Below, piece by piece: positions 15,949-25,653 of a DNA stretch of 64,000 nucleotides (positions are counted from its first letter, which is position 1; each line of letters starts with the position of its first letter). The translations under genes were made by a program, and so were the position numbers. Origin of the DNA: Pseudomonas sp. p1(2021b) (GTDB lineage Bacteria; Pseudomonadota; Gammaproteobacteria; Pseudomonadales; Pseudomonadaceae); contig NZ_CP083746.1 of the NCBI RefSeq assembly GCF_020151015.1, positions 3,935,001 through 3,999,000 of the forward strand, written 5' to 3'. The notes under the pieces were generated by a model, which saw only the letters and a list, made by a program, of their open reading frames with translations, was not told where the DNA came from and searched no databases.

Positions 15949-15978
15949 TCAGCCGTCTACCGACATAAACCCGAGGGC

Positions 15979-16008
15979 TGCCCATCGCCGGCTTGCCGGC
16001 GATGGGCA
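15979..16008. terminator. Strong bidirectional hairpin between convergent transcripts
   Basis: GCCCATCGCCGGC (15980-15992), a TT loop, and GCCGGCGATGGGC (15995-16007) form a perfect 13-bp stem, extended by a T-A pair to 14. It lies about 30 bases after the DUF4197 stop and 20 bases after the RND permease stop on the other strand. No T-run follows on either side. Confidence 0.7.
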
Positions 16009-16027
16009 TGCAGCGCCCCTTCGGTTT

Positions 16028-19000
16028 TCAGCCTTTTTTCACTCTGAACCACGCCGCATACAACGCCGGCAGGAACAACAGGGTCAGCACCGTCGCCACG
16101 ATCAACCCACCCATGATCGCCACCGCCATCGGCCCGTAGAACACGCTGCGCGACAGCGGGATCATCGCCAACACCGCCGCCAGCGCGGTGAGCACGATGG
16201 GCCGGAAGCGCCGTACCGTGGCCTCGATGATCGCCTGCCAACGGTCCAGCCCGGCGGCGATATCCTGCTCGATCTGATCGACCAGGATCACCGAGTTGCG
16301 CATGATCATCCCTGCCAGGGCGATGGTGCCGAGCATGGCGACGAAGCCGAACGGCTGGCGGAACACCAGCAGGAACAACGTCACGCCGATCAACCCCAGG
16401 GGGGCGGTGAGGAACACCATCACCGTGCGCGAGAAACTGCGCAGCTGAATCATCAGCAACGTCAGCACCACCACGATGAACAGCGGCATGCCGGCATTCA
16501 CCGACTTCTGCCCGCGCTCGGAATCCTCCACCGTGCCACCGACCTCCAGCAGGTAACCGTCCGGCAACTGGTCGCGCACCTGCTGCAGGGTCGGCAGGAT
16601 CTGCTTGACCAATGTCACCGGCTGCTCCTTGCCGTAGATATCGGCGCGCACGGTCACCGTCGGCAAGCGGTTGCGGTGCCAGATGACGCCTTCCTCGAAG
16701 CCGTATTCCAGCGTCGCCACCTGCGACAGGGCCACGCTCTGGCCGTTGTCGGTGGGCAATGCCAGGCTGCCCAGGTTGCCCAGCTCGCGGCGTTCCTGGT
16801 CGGTCCCGCGCAGCAGGATCTCGATCAGCTCGTTGTCCTCGCGGTACTGGCTGACAGTGGTGCCGGTAAGCGAACTTTGCAGGAAGCTCGACAGGTGCGC
16901 GGTGCTCACGCCCAGGGCGCGGGCGCGATCCTGGTCGATGTCCAGGAACACGGCCTTGCTCGGCTCCTCCCAGTCCAGGTGCACGTTCACCACATGGGGG
17001 TTCTCGCGCACCTTGTCGGCGACTTCACGCGCCAGGGCGCGGACCTTCTCGATATGCTCGCCCGTCACCCGGAACTGCACCGGGTAGCCCACGGGCGGGC
17101 CGTTCTCCAGGCGTGTGACCCGCGAGCGCAGTTCGGGGAACTGTTCGTCCAACGTGGCGATCAGCCAACTGCGCAAGGCCTCGCGGTCCTCCAGGCTCTT
17201 GGCCAGGACCACGAACTGGGCAAAGCTGGCCGCCGGCAGTTGCTGGTCCAGAGGCAGGTAGAAACGCGGCGAGCCGGTGCCGACGTAGGCGACGTAGTTC
17301 TCGATGCCGTCTTGCTGCTTGAGCAATGCCTCCAGGCGTTTGACCTGCTCGGCGGTATTGGCCAGCGACGCGCCTTCGGCGAGCTTGAGGTCGACCATCA
17401 ATTCAGGCCGGCCCGACGCCGGGAAGAACTGCTGGGGCACGAAGCGGAACAGCAGCAGGCTGCCGATGAACGCAGCGATGGTCAGCACGATCACCGTCTT
17501 GCGCCGCCGCACGCACCACCCCACCACGCGGCGCACCCGCTGGTAGAACGGTGTGCCGTACGGGTCATGGCCACCCTCGCCATGGCGCGCCGTGTGGCGC
17601 TTGGCCAGGTCCGGCAACAGCCGGTCGCCCAGGTAGGGCACGAACACCACCGCCGCGACCCAGGACGTGAGCAAGGCGATGGTCACCACCTGGAAGATCG
17701 AACGGGTGTATTCGCCGGTGCTCGAGGCGGCGGTGGCGATCGGCAGGAAGCCCGCTGCAGTGATCAGGGTACCGGTGAGCATCGGAAACGCCGTGCTCGA
17801 CCAGGCATAGCTGGCCGCCTTGAGCCGGTCGAAGCCCTGCTCCATCTTGATCGCCATCATCTCCACGGCAATGATCGCATCGTCCACCAGCAACCCCAGG
17901 GCCAACACCAATGCACCCAGGGAGATCTTGTGCAGGCCGATGCCGAAGTAGTGCATGGCGGCGAAGGTCATGGCCAGCACCAGCGGAATGGCCAGGGCCA
18001 CCACCAAGCCGGTGCGCAGGCCCAGGGAGAAGAAGCTCACCAGCAGCACGATGGCCAGGGCCTCGACCAACACCTGGACGAACTCGCCGACCCCGGCCTT
18101 CACCGCCGCCGGCTGGTCGGAAACCTTGCGCAACTCCATTCCGGCCGGCAGGTTGCGGGCCAGGCGGGCGAACTCGCTTTCCAGGGCCTTGCCCAGGACC
18201 AGGATGTCACCGCCATCCTTCATCGACACCGCAAGACCGATGGCATCTTCCCCCATGAAACGCATGCGCGGCGCAGGCGGATCGTTGAAGCCACGGTGCA
18301 CGTCGGCCACGTCGCCGATGCGGAAGGTGCGCTCACCCACGCGAATCGGGAACTGGCGGATCTGCTCGACCGTATCGAAGCGCCCGCTCACCCGCAGTTG
18401 CAGACGCTCGCTGGGGGTTTCGAAGAAGCCGGCGGTGCTCACCGCATTCTGTTCCTGCAACGCCTGCTGCACGGCCTGCAACGGCACGCCGAGGGTCGCC
18501 AGCTTGACGTTGGACAGCTCGATCCAGATTTTTTCGTCCTGCAGGCCGAGCAACTCCACCTTGCCCACATCCTTGACCCGCTGCAGCTGGATCTGGATGC
18601 GGTCTGCATAGTCCTTGAGCACCGCGTAGTCAAAGCCGGCACCGGTCAGCGCATAGATGTTGCCGAAGGTGGTGCCGAATTCGTCGTTGAAGAACGGCCC
18701 TTGGATTTCCGGCGGCAGGGTATGGCGGATATCCGCGACCTTCTTGCGGATCTGGTACCAGAGTTCGGGGATGGCTTGCGAATGCATGGAGTCCCGGGCC
18801 ATGAAGGTGACCTGGGACTCACCCGGGCGCGAGAACGAAACGATGCGCTCGTACTCGCCGGTTTCCATCAGCTTCTTCTCGATGCGTTCGGTGACCTGCC
18901 GGGAGACTTCCTCGGCAGTGGCGCCCGGCCAGAGGGTGCGGATGACCATGGCCTTGAAGGTGAACGGTGGATCCTCGCTCTGCCCCAACTTGGTGTATGA

Positions 19001-19087
19001 CATGGCGCCAACCGCGGCCAGGAGAATCATCAGGAACAGCACGATCTGCCGGTTGCGTAGGGCCCAGGCGGAAAGATTGAAACCCAT
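16028..19087 (-). CDS. RND-family efflux transporter permease (AcrB/HAE1 type)
   Basis: This 1019-residue inner-membrane proton-driven pump has the RND layout: a first helix near residues 12-30 (QIVLFLMILLAAVGAM), a periplasmic porter domain, helices 2-7, a second porter domain and helices 8-12. The family motif with paired acidic residues in the fourth membrane segment is visible as LVLALGLLVDDAIIAVE. It is encoded 6 bases after the adaptor gene, so the two form one operon under the divergent TetR gene. No outer-membrane channel gene is present, so it must borrow one, as MexJK does. The substrates cannot be read from sequence. Confidence 0.93.
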   Translation of the reverse strand: MGFNLSAWALRNRQIVLFLMILLAAVGAMSYTKLGQSEDPPFTFKAMVIRTLWPGATAEEVSRQVTERIEKKLMETGEYERIVSFSRPGESQVTFMARDSMHSQAIPELWYQIRKKVADIRHTLPPEIQGPFFNDEFGTTFGNIYALTGAGFDYAVLKDYADRIQIQLQRVKDVGKVELLGLQDEKIWIELSNVKLATLGVPLQAVQQALQEQNAVSTAGFFETPSERLQLRVSGRFDTVEQIRQFPIRVGERTFRIGDVADVHRGFNDPPAPRMRFMGEDAIGLAVSMKDGGDILVLGKALESEFARLARNLPAGMELRKVSDQPAAVKAGVGEFVQVLVEALAIVLLVSFFSLGLRTGLVVALAIPLVLAMTFAAMHYFGIGLHKISLGALVLALGLLVDDAIIAVEMMAIKMEQGFDRLKAASYAWSSTAFPMLTGTLITAAGFLPIATAASSTGEYTRSIFQVVTIALLTSWVAAVVFVPYLGDRLLPDLAKRHTARHGEGGHDPYGTPFYQRVRRVVGWCVRRRKTVIVLTIAAFIGSLLLFRFVPQQFFPASGRPELMVDLKLAEGASLANTAEQVKRLEALLKQQDGIENYVAYVGTGSPRFYLPLDQQLPAASFAQFVVLAKSLEDREALRSWLIATLDEQFPELRSRVTRLENGPPVGYPVQFRVTGEHIEKVRALAREVADKVRENPHVVNVHLDWEEPSKAVFLDIDQDRARALGVSTAHLSSFLQSSLTGTTVSQYREDNELIEILLRGTDQERRELGNLGSLALPTDNGQSVALSQVATLEYGFEEGVIWHRNRLPTVTVRADIYGKEQPVTLVKQILPTLQQVRDQLPDGYLLEVGGTVEDSERGQKSVNAGMPLFIVVVLTLLMIQLRSFSRTVMVFLTAPLGLIGVTLFLLVFRQPFGFVAMLGTIALAGMIMRNSVILVDQIEQDIAAGLDRWQAIIEATVRRFRPIVLTALAAVLAMIPLSRSVFYGPMAVAIMGGLIVATVLTLLFLPALYAAWFRVKKG

Positions 19088-19093
19088 CGGGAC

Positions 19094-20194
19094 TTACTCC
19101 TTGACCGCCAGGTTCACGTCACGGTTGGTGCGGTCCACGGGCCGGACCTGCTGCCCCTCACGCAATACATGACCACCGGCGGCCACCACCCAGTCGTCGG
19201 CCTTCAGGCCTTCGAGTACCGGCACGCGGTCGGCGCCATAGGGCCCCAGACGCACCACGGCGCGCTCCAGCCGGCTGTCCTTGTTGACACGCCAGACATA
19301 GGCCTGGCCCTGCTCGGCGGTGACGGCCGACAGCGGCACCGACAGCGGCGCCTGTTCGGCATGGGCAATGAACACCCGCGCGCTCTGGCCCAGTTCTGCC
19401 GGCGCGCTGGCCGAGGTGAAGGCAATCCGCGCGGCGAAAGTGCGTGAACGCGGATCGGCCGCCGGAGACAACTCGCGAATACGCCCTTCATAGCGCGCAT
19501 TGGGGTGCGACCACAGCTCCACGCTGACCGTTTGCCCCACGGCAAAACGGGCGAACTGCTGCTCCGGCAGGCCGATGAGTACTTCACGCTCGCCGTCGGC
19601 GGCCAGGGTGAAGACTGTTTGCCCGGCGGCCACCACCTGGCCCACTTCGACCTGGCGCTTGGCGATCACGCCAGCCTGGGGAGCGCGCAACACCGCGTAT
19701 TCAGCCTGGTTGCCGGCCACGTCGAACTCGGCCTTGGCCTGTTTCAGTCGGGCCAGGCCGGCGCGGTAGAGGTTCTCGGCGTTGTCGAACTGGGACCGGC
19801 TGACCATCTGCTTGTCGAGCAGCTTCTGATAGCGGTCGCGCTCGGTCCGCACCAGGGCCAGGTTGGCTTGGGCGGCGGCCAGCTGGGCACGGTTGGCCTC
19901 CAGTTGCAGGCGCACATCCTGCGGGTCGAGCTCTGCCAGGGGCTGGTCCGCCTTGACCCGCTGCCCTTCCTCCACCAGGCGCTTGGTGACCTTGCCGCCG
20001 ATCCGGAAGGCCAGCTCCGGTTCGAAGCGGGCGCGCACCTCGCCTGGGTAGCTGTCGGCCGACGCGCCGGCCGGCTGGGGCTGGACCACCAGCGCCGGGC
20101 GAGGTGCCGCGGGTGCTGCGGTTTCCTGCCCGCAGGCGGACAGCAGCAGGGCCAAGGCGACAGGCAAAACAATGGGCAAGGCATGACGCAACAT
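19094..20194 (-). CDS. RND efflux periplasmic adaptor (membrane fusion) lipoprotein
   Basis: This 366-residue adaptor links the inner-membrane pump to an outer-membrane channel. The signal LPIVLPVALALLLSACGQE carries a lipobox LSAC with the cysteine at residue 21, so it is lipid-anchored. Order of domains: half-lipoyl segment, helical hairpin (about 95-165, AQLAAAQANLALVRTERDRY), second lipoyl half with APQAGVIAKRQVEVGQVVAAG, beta-barrel and membrane-proximal domain. It is the promoter-proximal gene of the pump operon. Confidence 0.93.
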   Translation of the reverse strand: MLRHALPIVLPVALALLLSACGQETAAPAAPRPALVVQPQPAGASADSYPGEVRARFEPELAFRIGGKVTKRLVEEGQRVKADQPLAELDPQDVRLQLEANRAQLAAAQANLALVRTERDRYQKLLDKQMVSRSQFDNAENLYRAGLARLKQAKAEFDVAGNQAEYAVLRAPQAGVIAKRQVEVGQVVAAGQTVFTLAADGEREVLIGLPEQQFARFAVGQTVSVELWSHPNARYEGRIRELSPAADPRSRTFAARIAFTSASAPAELGQSARVFIAHAEQAPLSVPLSAVTAEQGQAYVWRVNKDSRLERAVVRLGPYGADRVPVLEGLKADDWVVAAGGHVLREGQQVRPVDRTNRDVNLAVKE

Positions 20195-20230
20195 GATGGA
20201 AATCCTTTCGGGGGCAGCGCCTGGAATATT

Positions 20231-20246
20231 TATACTGGCGAGTATA
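20231..20246. promoter_or_regulatory. Candidate TetR operator between efflux operon and its regulator
   Basis: TATACTGGCGAGTATA is a perfect 6-bp inverted repeat with a 4-base centre. It lies 37 bases upstream of the adaptor start and 122 bases upstream of the TetR start, inside a promoter-like AT-rich patch (TATTTATACT and AGTATATTAA). Its arms also resemble -10 boxes on both strands, so a bound repressor would block both transcripts. Confidence 0.6.
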
Positions 20247-20367
20247 TTAAGTCAGCTGATCGGCCCGGGGAAGCAGGCAGATGCGAGAAAAACGTTCGCC
20301 CAGCCCACGCCCATCGCCGTCATACCCGGTAAGATGGGAGGCCTTTTTCAACCAGATTCGGATCCCC

Positions 20368-20997
20368 ATGTCCCACGACGCACCCATAGGCCCGGGCCGG
20401 CCCAAGGACCTGGCCAAACGCGAGGCCATCCTCGAAGCCGCCAAGACGCTGTTCCTCAGCCTTGGCTATGCCAACACCAGCATGGATGCGGTCGCTGCGG
20501 CGGCAGGTGTTTCAAAGCTCACGGTCTATAGCCATTTCACCGATAAACAGACGCTGTTCGGTTCGGCGGTCATGGCGACTTGCCAGGCGCAATTGCCGGA
20601 CCTGATCTTCGAACTCCCCGAGGGAGTGCCGCTGGAACAGGTGCTGCTGAACATCGCTCGCGGTTTCCATGCGTTGATCAGCAGTGACGAGTCGGTGAGG
20701 TTGAGCCGGTTGATCATTGCCCTGGGGAACCAGGACCCTGGGTTCGGGGAGTACTTCTGGGAAGCGGGGCCGAAACGGGTGCTCGGGGGCATGGAGGCGC
20801 TGCTGCGGTGTGTTGCGCAGCGAGGGCTGCTGGCGATCGACAATCCGCTGCGGGCGGCGGAGCATTTCTTCTGCCTGGTGAAGGGTGCGCCGGATTATCG
20901 GTTGCTGCTGGGCTGTGCACCGGCGTTGGGGGGGGACGAGGCCGAGGCGCATGTGCAGGAAGTGGTCGGGTTATTCATACGGGCGTATCGGGTGTGA
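20368..20997 (+). CDS. TetR/AcrR-family transcriptional regulator of the RND operon
   Basis: This 209-residue repressor-type regulator uses the ATG at 20368 (MSHDAPIGPGRPKDLAK); an in-frame upstream extension lacks family similarity. The N-terminal helix-turn-helix is clear (REAILEAAKTLFLSLGY, then TSMDAVAAAAGVSKLTVYSH). The C-terminal two-thirds is the helical ligand-binding domain. It is divergent from the efflux operon with a palindromic operator candidate in the shared 173-base gap. By this layout it most likely represses the pump and itself and is released by a pump substrate. Confidence 0.9.
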   Translation: MSHDAPIGPGRPKDLAKREAILEAAKTLFLSLGYANTSMDAVAAAAGVSKLTVYSHFTDKQTLFGSAVMATCQAQLPDLIFELPEGVPLEQVLLNIARGFHALISSDESVRLSRLIIALGNQDPGFGEYFWEAGPKRVLGGMEALLRCVAQRGLLAIDNPLRAAEHFFCLVKGAPDYRLLLGCAPALGGDEAEAHVQEVVGLFIRAYRV

Positions 20998-21017
20998 AAG
21001 CAACGCTCGAGCTCGCG

Positions 21018-21105
21018 CCAATCGCGGACAAGCCCGCTCCTACAGGGAGCTTGCAATGCTTGAGCTCGCGCCGTTCCTGTAGGAGCGGGCTTGTCCCGCG
21101 ATTGG
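21018..21105. repeat. REP doublet (CTTGTCCCGCGATTGG type) after the TetR gene
   Basis: CCAATCGCGGACAAGCCCGC then TCCTACAGG (21018-21046) is matched by its near-exact reverse complement at 21076-21105. A second small inverted pair (GAGCTCGCGCC) borders the elements. They sit between the convergent TetR gene and rsmJ. Confidence 0.85.
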
Positions 21106-21178
21106 CCGGAGAGCCCACCGCCACTCCCCTTGAAAAAACACCGTCAGCCCAGGCGCCACCTAGCACCAAAGCTACTAC

Positions 21179-22027
<849 letters not shown>

Positions 22028-22060
22028 CTATTCTGCCAGAGCACAACGCGCGCGACTGCC

Positions 22061-22684
22061 ATGTCAGATACTCTTCCCATCGGCTTGACCTACCTGTCGC
22101 CTGTCGACCATTTCGGTCGGCAGAACACCCAGGCACTCGGGGGCATCAGCCACCTGTGGCAGGACTTCTTCGCCCGCGCATTGGCCGAACAGCAGGCCCC
22201 GGAGCACGACCCGGTCAGCCAGGCCATCGAGAAGCAGGTCGACCAACACAGCGGCGAGCCATTGGGCGGTGCGCATGCTCTGGCGCAGATTCGCCTGCAG
22301 CGCGCGTGCGACATCCATGACAGCGAGATCACCCCGCCCGAACCGCTGTTCCTGCCCAAGGCCGAGTTCGAGATGGAGCTGCTGGAAAACGCCCCCGAAC
22401 CCTTCAGCGCCGCCGAACTCATCGAACAGCAACGCCAGCTCGACCTGAACAACAGTTGGTTGCGCCCGGTGGTCATGAGCCAGGGCCAGCCGCTACCCGA
22501 GCCAGGCCCGGCACCTTCGCCGCGCCCACTGTTCCTGCCGATCGCCGAGTTCGAGATGGACCTGCTGGACAACGCCCCCGAGCCCTACGATGAGCCCACC
22601 CTGGCCCAGCAACAGAACGACCTGGAATTCGACCTCCACTGGGCCCGCCCGGTGGTGTTGAACAACGTACGCGTACACGCCTGA
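22061..22684 (+). CDS. Unrecognised protein with a tandem 46-residue repeat
   Basis: This 207-residue acidic, soluble protein has no signal peptide or membrane segment. Two copies of one unit follow each other: residues 94-139 and 155-200. Both contain the order P-LFLP-AEFEM-LL-NAPEP, then a Q-rich stretch (EQQRQLDL, AQQQNDLEF), then W-RPVV. The copies are about 60 percent identical by eye and are joined by a proline-rich linker (QPLPEPGPAPSP). The N-terminal 90 residues are not repeated. I do not recognise any named domain. The gene is divergent from rsmJ and convergent with the extensin-like gene, so it forms its own transcript. Confidence 0.75.
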   Translation: MSDTLPIGLTYLSPVDHFGRQNTQALGGISHLWQDFFARALAEQQAPEHDPVSQAIEKQVDQHSGEPLGGAHALAQIRLQRACDIHDSEITPPEPLFLPKAEFEMELLENAPEPFSAAELIEQQRQLDLNNSWLRPVVMSQGQPLPEPGPAPSPRPLFLPIAEFEMDLLDNAPEPYDEPTLAQQQNDLEFDLHWARPVVLNNVRVHA

Positions 22685-23374
22685 TCAGCGACAGACCTGC
22701 CAGAAGCCCATGTCCAGGTGAAAGTGGTTGCGGTGGGCCGCGTTGTAGTCCGGTCCCAGCACGGTGCTGAAACTGGCGCACGCCGCCTCGTGGACCTGCC
22801 GCAGGAACTCGGCTTCCTGCCCCTGCCCCTGCCAGTCCCGCGCCAGCACGATGCGCCGGCCATCCTGGAGGCGAAAGCCGCTGATATCCAGGGCATTGGC
22901 CGTGGCATGCTGGCTCAGCCGCCCCTGCTTGCGGTGATAGACATTGCGACAAGCAAAGCTGCCCAGGTGCTCGACCTGCGCCACCGGTTGGCCGAACACC
23001 CGCCGTGCCGCCGGTTGCACGCCATGGGTTTCGAACAATGCGTAGGCCACCGCCAGCGGGCACGACGCCAGGAAACTGCTGCCCAGCCGCGCCTGGCCAC
23101 CTTCGATGCGCCAGACGTTGCGCAACGGGCATGCCGCCGTCGACGGGCTGTCGGCCTGCGCCCGGTAGCGCAGGGAGGAGGTCTGCAAGGCCTGGCGGCA
23201 CAGGCCTGCATCGGTGCGCAGGCGCGACAGCTTGTACGGGGTGAGCAGGTTCGGTGGCTGGCGTACATCCAGCACCGCCCAGGGGTTCCAGGCCGACGGC
23301 GGTCGCCAGCCCAGTTGCCAGGCGAAGCCCGCCAGCACCAGCAGGCCGACGGCCAGCACCGACAACAGGCGCAT
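22685..23374 (-). CDS. Extensin-like C-terminal domain protein, periplasmic or membrane anchored
   Basis: This 229-residue protein has an N-terminal hydrophobic segment (LLSVLAVGLLVLAGFAWQLG) that may be an uncleaved anchor or signal. The rest is the extensin-like domain, related in fold to D-Ala-D-Ala metallopeptidases. It shows SQHATANALDISGF and, near the end, HRNHFHLDMG, which hold the conserved His and Asp residues of a possible zinc site. Several cysteines (for example in SFLASCPL and ACRNV) suggest disulfides in the periplasm. Its start lies one base from the stop of the PEP-mutase-family gene at 23375, so the two are in one operon. The substrate is unknown; cell-wall peptide cleavage is a guess. 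Confidence 0.82.
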   Translation of the reverse strand: MRLLSVLAVGLLVLAGFAWQLGWRPPSAWNPWAVLDVRQPPNLLTPYKLSRLRTDAGLCRQALQTSSLRYRAQADSPSTAACPLRNVWRIEGGQARLGSSFLASCPLAVAYALFETHGVQPAARRVFGQPVAQVEHLGSFACRNVYHRKQGRLSQHATANALDISGFRLQDGRRIVLARDWQGQGQEAEFLRQVHEAACASFSTVLGPDYNAAHRNHFHLDMGFWQVCR

Positions 23375-24205
23375 TCAGCGTCGGAACAGGTCGTTGAGTT
23401 CGGCGAACGGCATGGCCTGTTCGCCATAGCCGAACGTGCCCGCGTCACGGATCTCCAGCGCCGCTCGGCGGAACGCGCCCAATGCAGCCCGGGCCAGGGA
23501 CGAACCGACGCTGATGCGCTTCACCCCCAAATCCTGCAACTGATTGACGCTCAACGCCACGCCAGCCATCCCCATCAACACATTGACCGGCTTGGGCGCC
23601 ACGGCCTGCACCACCGCACGGATTTCGTCGACGCTGCGCAAGCCCGGGGCATACAGCACATCGGCACCGGCCTCGGCATAGGCCTGCAGGCGGCGGATGG
23701 TGTCATCCAGGTCCAGACGGCCGTGCAGCAGGTTCTCGGCCCGGGCGCAGAGGGTGAAGGGAAATGGCAGTTCACGGGCAGCCTGCACCGCTGCACGGAC
23801 ACGCTCCACCGACAGGCCGAAGTCGTAGATCGGGGTATCGGCCTGGCCGCTGGCATCTTCGATCGAACCGCCCACCAACCCGGCCCCGGCGGCCTGCCGG
23901 ATCGTCTCGGCACAGTTCTCGGGCAAATCGCCAAAACCGTTTTCCAGGTCGGCCGCCACCGGCAAAGGCGTGGCATCGACGATCGCCCGCGCATTGCCCA
24001 GCGTCTGCTCGAGGTCCAAGGCCCCTTCTGCATCAGGCCGCCCCAGGCTGAAGGCAAGGCCGGCGCTGGTGGTGGCCAGCGCCTCGAACCCAAGGCTGGC
24101 CAGCAACTTCGCAGAGCCGGCGTCCCACGGGTTGGGAATGACGAACGCACCCTCACGCTCATGCAGCGCCTTGAACGCTTCGGCTCGCAGGGTTTGCACA
24201 TCCAT
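23375..24205 (-). CDS. Isocitrate lyase/PEP mutase superfamily protein
   Basis: This 276-residue TIM-barrel protein is of the carboxyphosphonoenolpyruvate mutase-like group. Family landmarks: NPWDAGSAKLLASLGF near the N-terminus, LPVAADLENGFGD (metal-binding acidic residues), GGSIEDASG, and FTLCARAENLL. The usual KRCGH signature loop of isocitrate and methylisocitrate lyases is not present, so it is not a classical lyase of those pathways. The ATG at 24205 is preferred because GGAGG lies 8 bases upstream; another ATG at 24211 is too close. The reaction (for example C-C cleavage of a short 2-oxo acid) cannot be fixed. Confidence 0.85.
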   Translation of the reverse strand: MDVQTLRAEAFKALHEREGAFVIPNPWDAGSAKLLASLGFEALATTSAGLAFSLGRPDAEGALDLEQTLGNARAIVDATPLPVAADLENGFGDLPENCAETIRQAAGAGLVGGSIEDASGQADTPIYDFGLSVERVRAAVQAARELPFPFTLCARAENLLHGRLDLDDTIRRLQAYAEAGADVLYAPGLRSVDEIRAVVQAVAPKPVNVLMGMAGVALSVNQLQDLGVKRISVGSSLARAALGAFRRAALEIRDAGTFGYGEQAMPFAELNDLFRR

Positions 24206-24237
24206 GGTCATGACCTCCTACAGCATGTCGGGTTTGC

Positions 24238-25107
24238 TCAGAGTAGCCCCAGTTGTTCGACCTCAGGAGCGCGGGGCAATTCCGGCAGCGGGGCAAGCCC
24301 AGGCAGGCGCACCATCAGACGCTGGTGAAAGCGCCGGGCCAGGGCAGCGGCCAGCCGGTTGTCGGCCGTGTGCAAGAAGACATAGGGGCTGCGGCCTTCC
24401 TCGATCCAGGTGGCCACCTTGTCTACCCAGGGCGTGAGGAAGGGTTCGTTGGCGTCCAGGTGCGGATGCCCGATGAAACGCACCTGGGGATGTCGGCTGA
24501 AGGCTGCCGGACGTGGCGGCACCCGTGGTTTCTTGGCCTGGGCGTCCAATACGCCGGGGTCGCGCAGGGTGCAACTGAACAGGGCACGCGGGTCCAGGCA
24601 GATACGCTCGACGCCACGTTCGCGCAACAGCCGATTGAGTAGGCGCTCTTCCTCGCCACGGGCGAAGAATGCCTCGTTGCGCACCTCGACCGCCACCGGC
24701 ACGCCTATCTCATCGAGAAAGTGGCATAGCTCCCCCAGCCGCGCGGGGCCGAACTGCGCGGGCAATTGCAGCCAATACGGCGAAACCCGTGGGCCCAGCG
24801 GCGCCAGCAGCCGCGTGAAATCCTGCGCCGAGGCCAATTGTTCGCCCAGGTGGCTTGCGTGGCTGACGTCGCCAGGAAACTTGGCGGTAAAACGAAAATG
24901 TCCAGGCATGACCTGGGCCCAGCGTTCCACCGTGGCAGGTGCAGGGCGGGCATAGAAGGTGGTGTTGCCCTCAACGGCGTTGAACACCTGGCTGTACAGG
25001 CCAAGGTATTGGGCAGGACGGGCGTCGGCGGGATAGAGGTAGTCGCGCCAGGCGTTGTCACTCCAGGACGGGCAACCGAGAAAATAAGGAAGAGACGATG
25101 AATTCAT
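24238..25107 (-). CDS. DUF72 (YecE-like) protein
   Basis: This 289-residue TIM-barrel-like protein belongs to the DUF72 family. Typical elements are FLGCPSWSDNAWRDYLYP near the N-terminus, YSQVFNAVEGNTTFYARP, FRFTAKFPGDVSHAS, and VAVEVRNEAFFAR. The late YVFLHTADNRLAAALARRF also fits. Function unknown; the fold suggests a nuclease or sugar-binding ancestor. It follows the small gene at 25111 by 3 bases and precedes the PEP-mutase-family gene by about 32 bases, so all belong to one minus-strand operon. Confidence 0.88.
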   Translation of the reverse strand: MNSSSLPYFLGCPSWSDNAWRDYLYPADARPAQYLGLYSQVFNAVEGNTTFYARPAPATVERWAQVMPGHFRFTAKFPGDVSHASHLGEQLASAQDFTRLLAPLGPRVSPYWLQLPAQFGPARLGELCHFLDEIGVPVAVEVRNEAFFARGEEERLLNRLLRERGVERICLDPRALFSCTLRDPGVLDAQAKKPRVPPRPAAFSRHPQVRFIGHPHLDANEPFLTPWVDKVATWIEEGRSPYVFLHTADNRLAAALARRFHQRLMVRLPGLAPLPELPRAPEVEQLGLL

Positions 25108-25110
25108 CCA

Positions 25111-25398
25111 TCAAATGTACAGGTCCAGCCCCAGCACTTCCATCTCCCAGTCGGTGAAACCGGCTGTGGCCAGGTAGCTTGCCAGGGCCGTCGCGGTGCG
25201 CCGGTCACGGGCACGCGGGAAGACCATGTCCTGCTGGCGGGCGGGGAACCCAGCGGCGCGGCGACGGGCTCCCGGGTCCTGCGGCAGCTCGACCTCATCG
25301 ACCAGCTCGGCGTCCTCGATCGCTTCGTCGCGCACCGGTGCCTTACGCGTGGGGCGCTTGAGCGGATAGGACTGCGAGGAGAAACCGTCGATACGCAT
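25111..25398 (-). CDS. Small conserved protein of unknown function
   Basis: This 95-residue protein begins MRIDGFSSQSYPLKRPTRK at the ATG at 25398; a 10-residue upstream extension is possible but less convincing. It has a basic N-terminus, an acidic middle (DEAIEDAELVDEVELPQD), a basic patch (GARRRAA) and a hydrophobic-acidic C-terminus (WEMEVLGLDLYI). No signal or membrane helix. It is the first gene of the operon with the DUF72 gene, whose start is 3 bases after its stop. No domain recognised; charged blocks suggest a flexible protein. Confidence 0.7.
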   Translation of the reverse strand: MRIDGFSSQSYPLKRPTRKAPVRDEAIEDAELVDEVELPQDPGARRRAAGFPARQQDMVFPRARDRRTATALASYLATAGFTDWEMEVLGLDLYI

Positions 25399-25653
25399 GG
25401 ACAGGGCACTCAGGATCAATGATGGCAATTTAGCAGCACCAGGGATCCGTCGCTAATGCCCGATTTGTTAACTGGACCACAGTTTGGACAAAAGGTTCGG
25501 ATTTGGCCCCATCGCCGGAGAACCCATTCGTCAGAGCGCCGCATGTTCCGGTGACCATAACCCAGCCCTTCGGGCTATGCACGCAGAACTGAATTCACCG
25601 CGATGGCAGGGTCGGCCGAATCAAGGGCGCCGCCTCTCCAAGGTCTGAACTGT

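Noticed and set aside
15866..19000. Open frame of 1044 codons on the + strand
   Set aside because: It is the antisense shadow of the RND permease gene; composition is rich in His, Gln and Arg and has no domain, which is typical of reversed high-GC codon bias.
23375..24205. Methylisocitrate or isocitrate lyase
   Set aside because: The conserved KRCGH loop is not present, so only superfamily membership is supported.
22718..24328. Open frame of 536 codons antisense to the extensin-like and PEP-mutase genes
   Set aside because: Shadow; spans two unrelated real genes.
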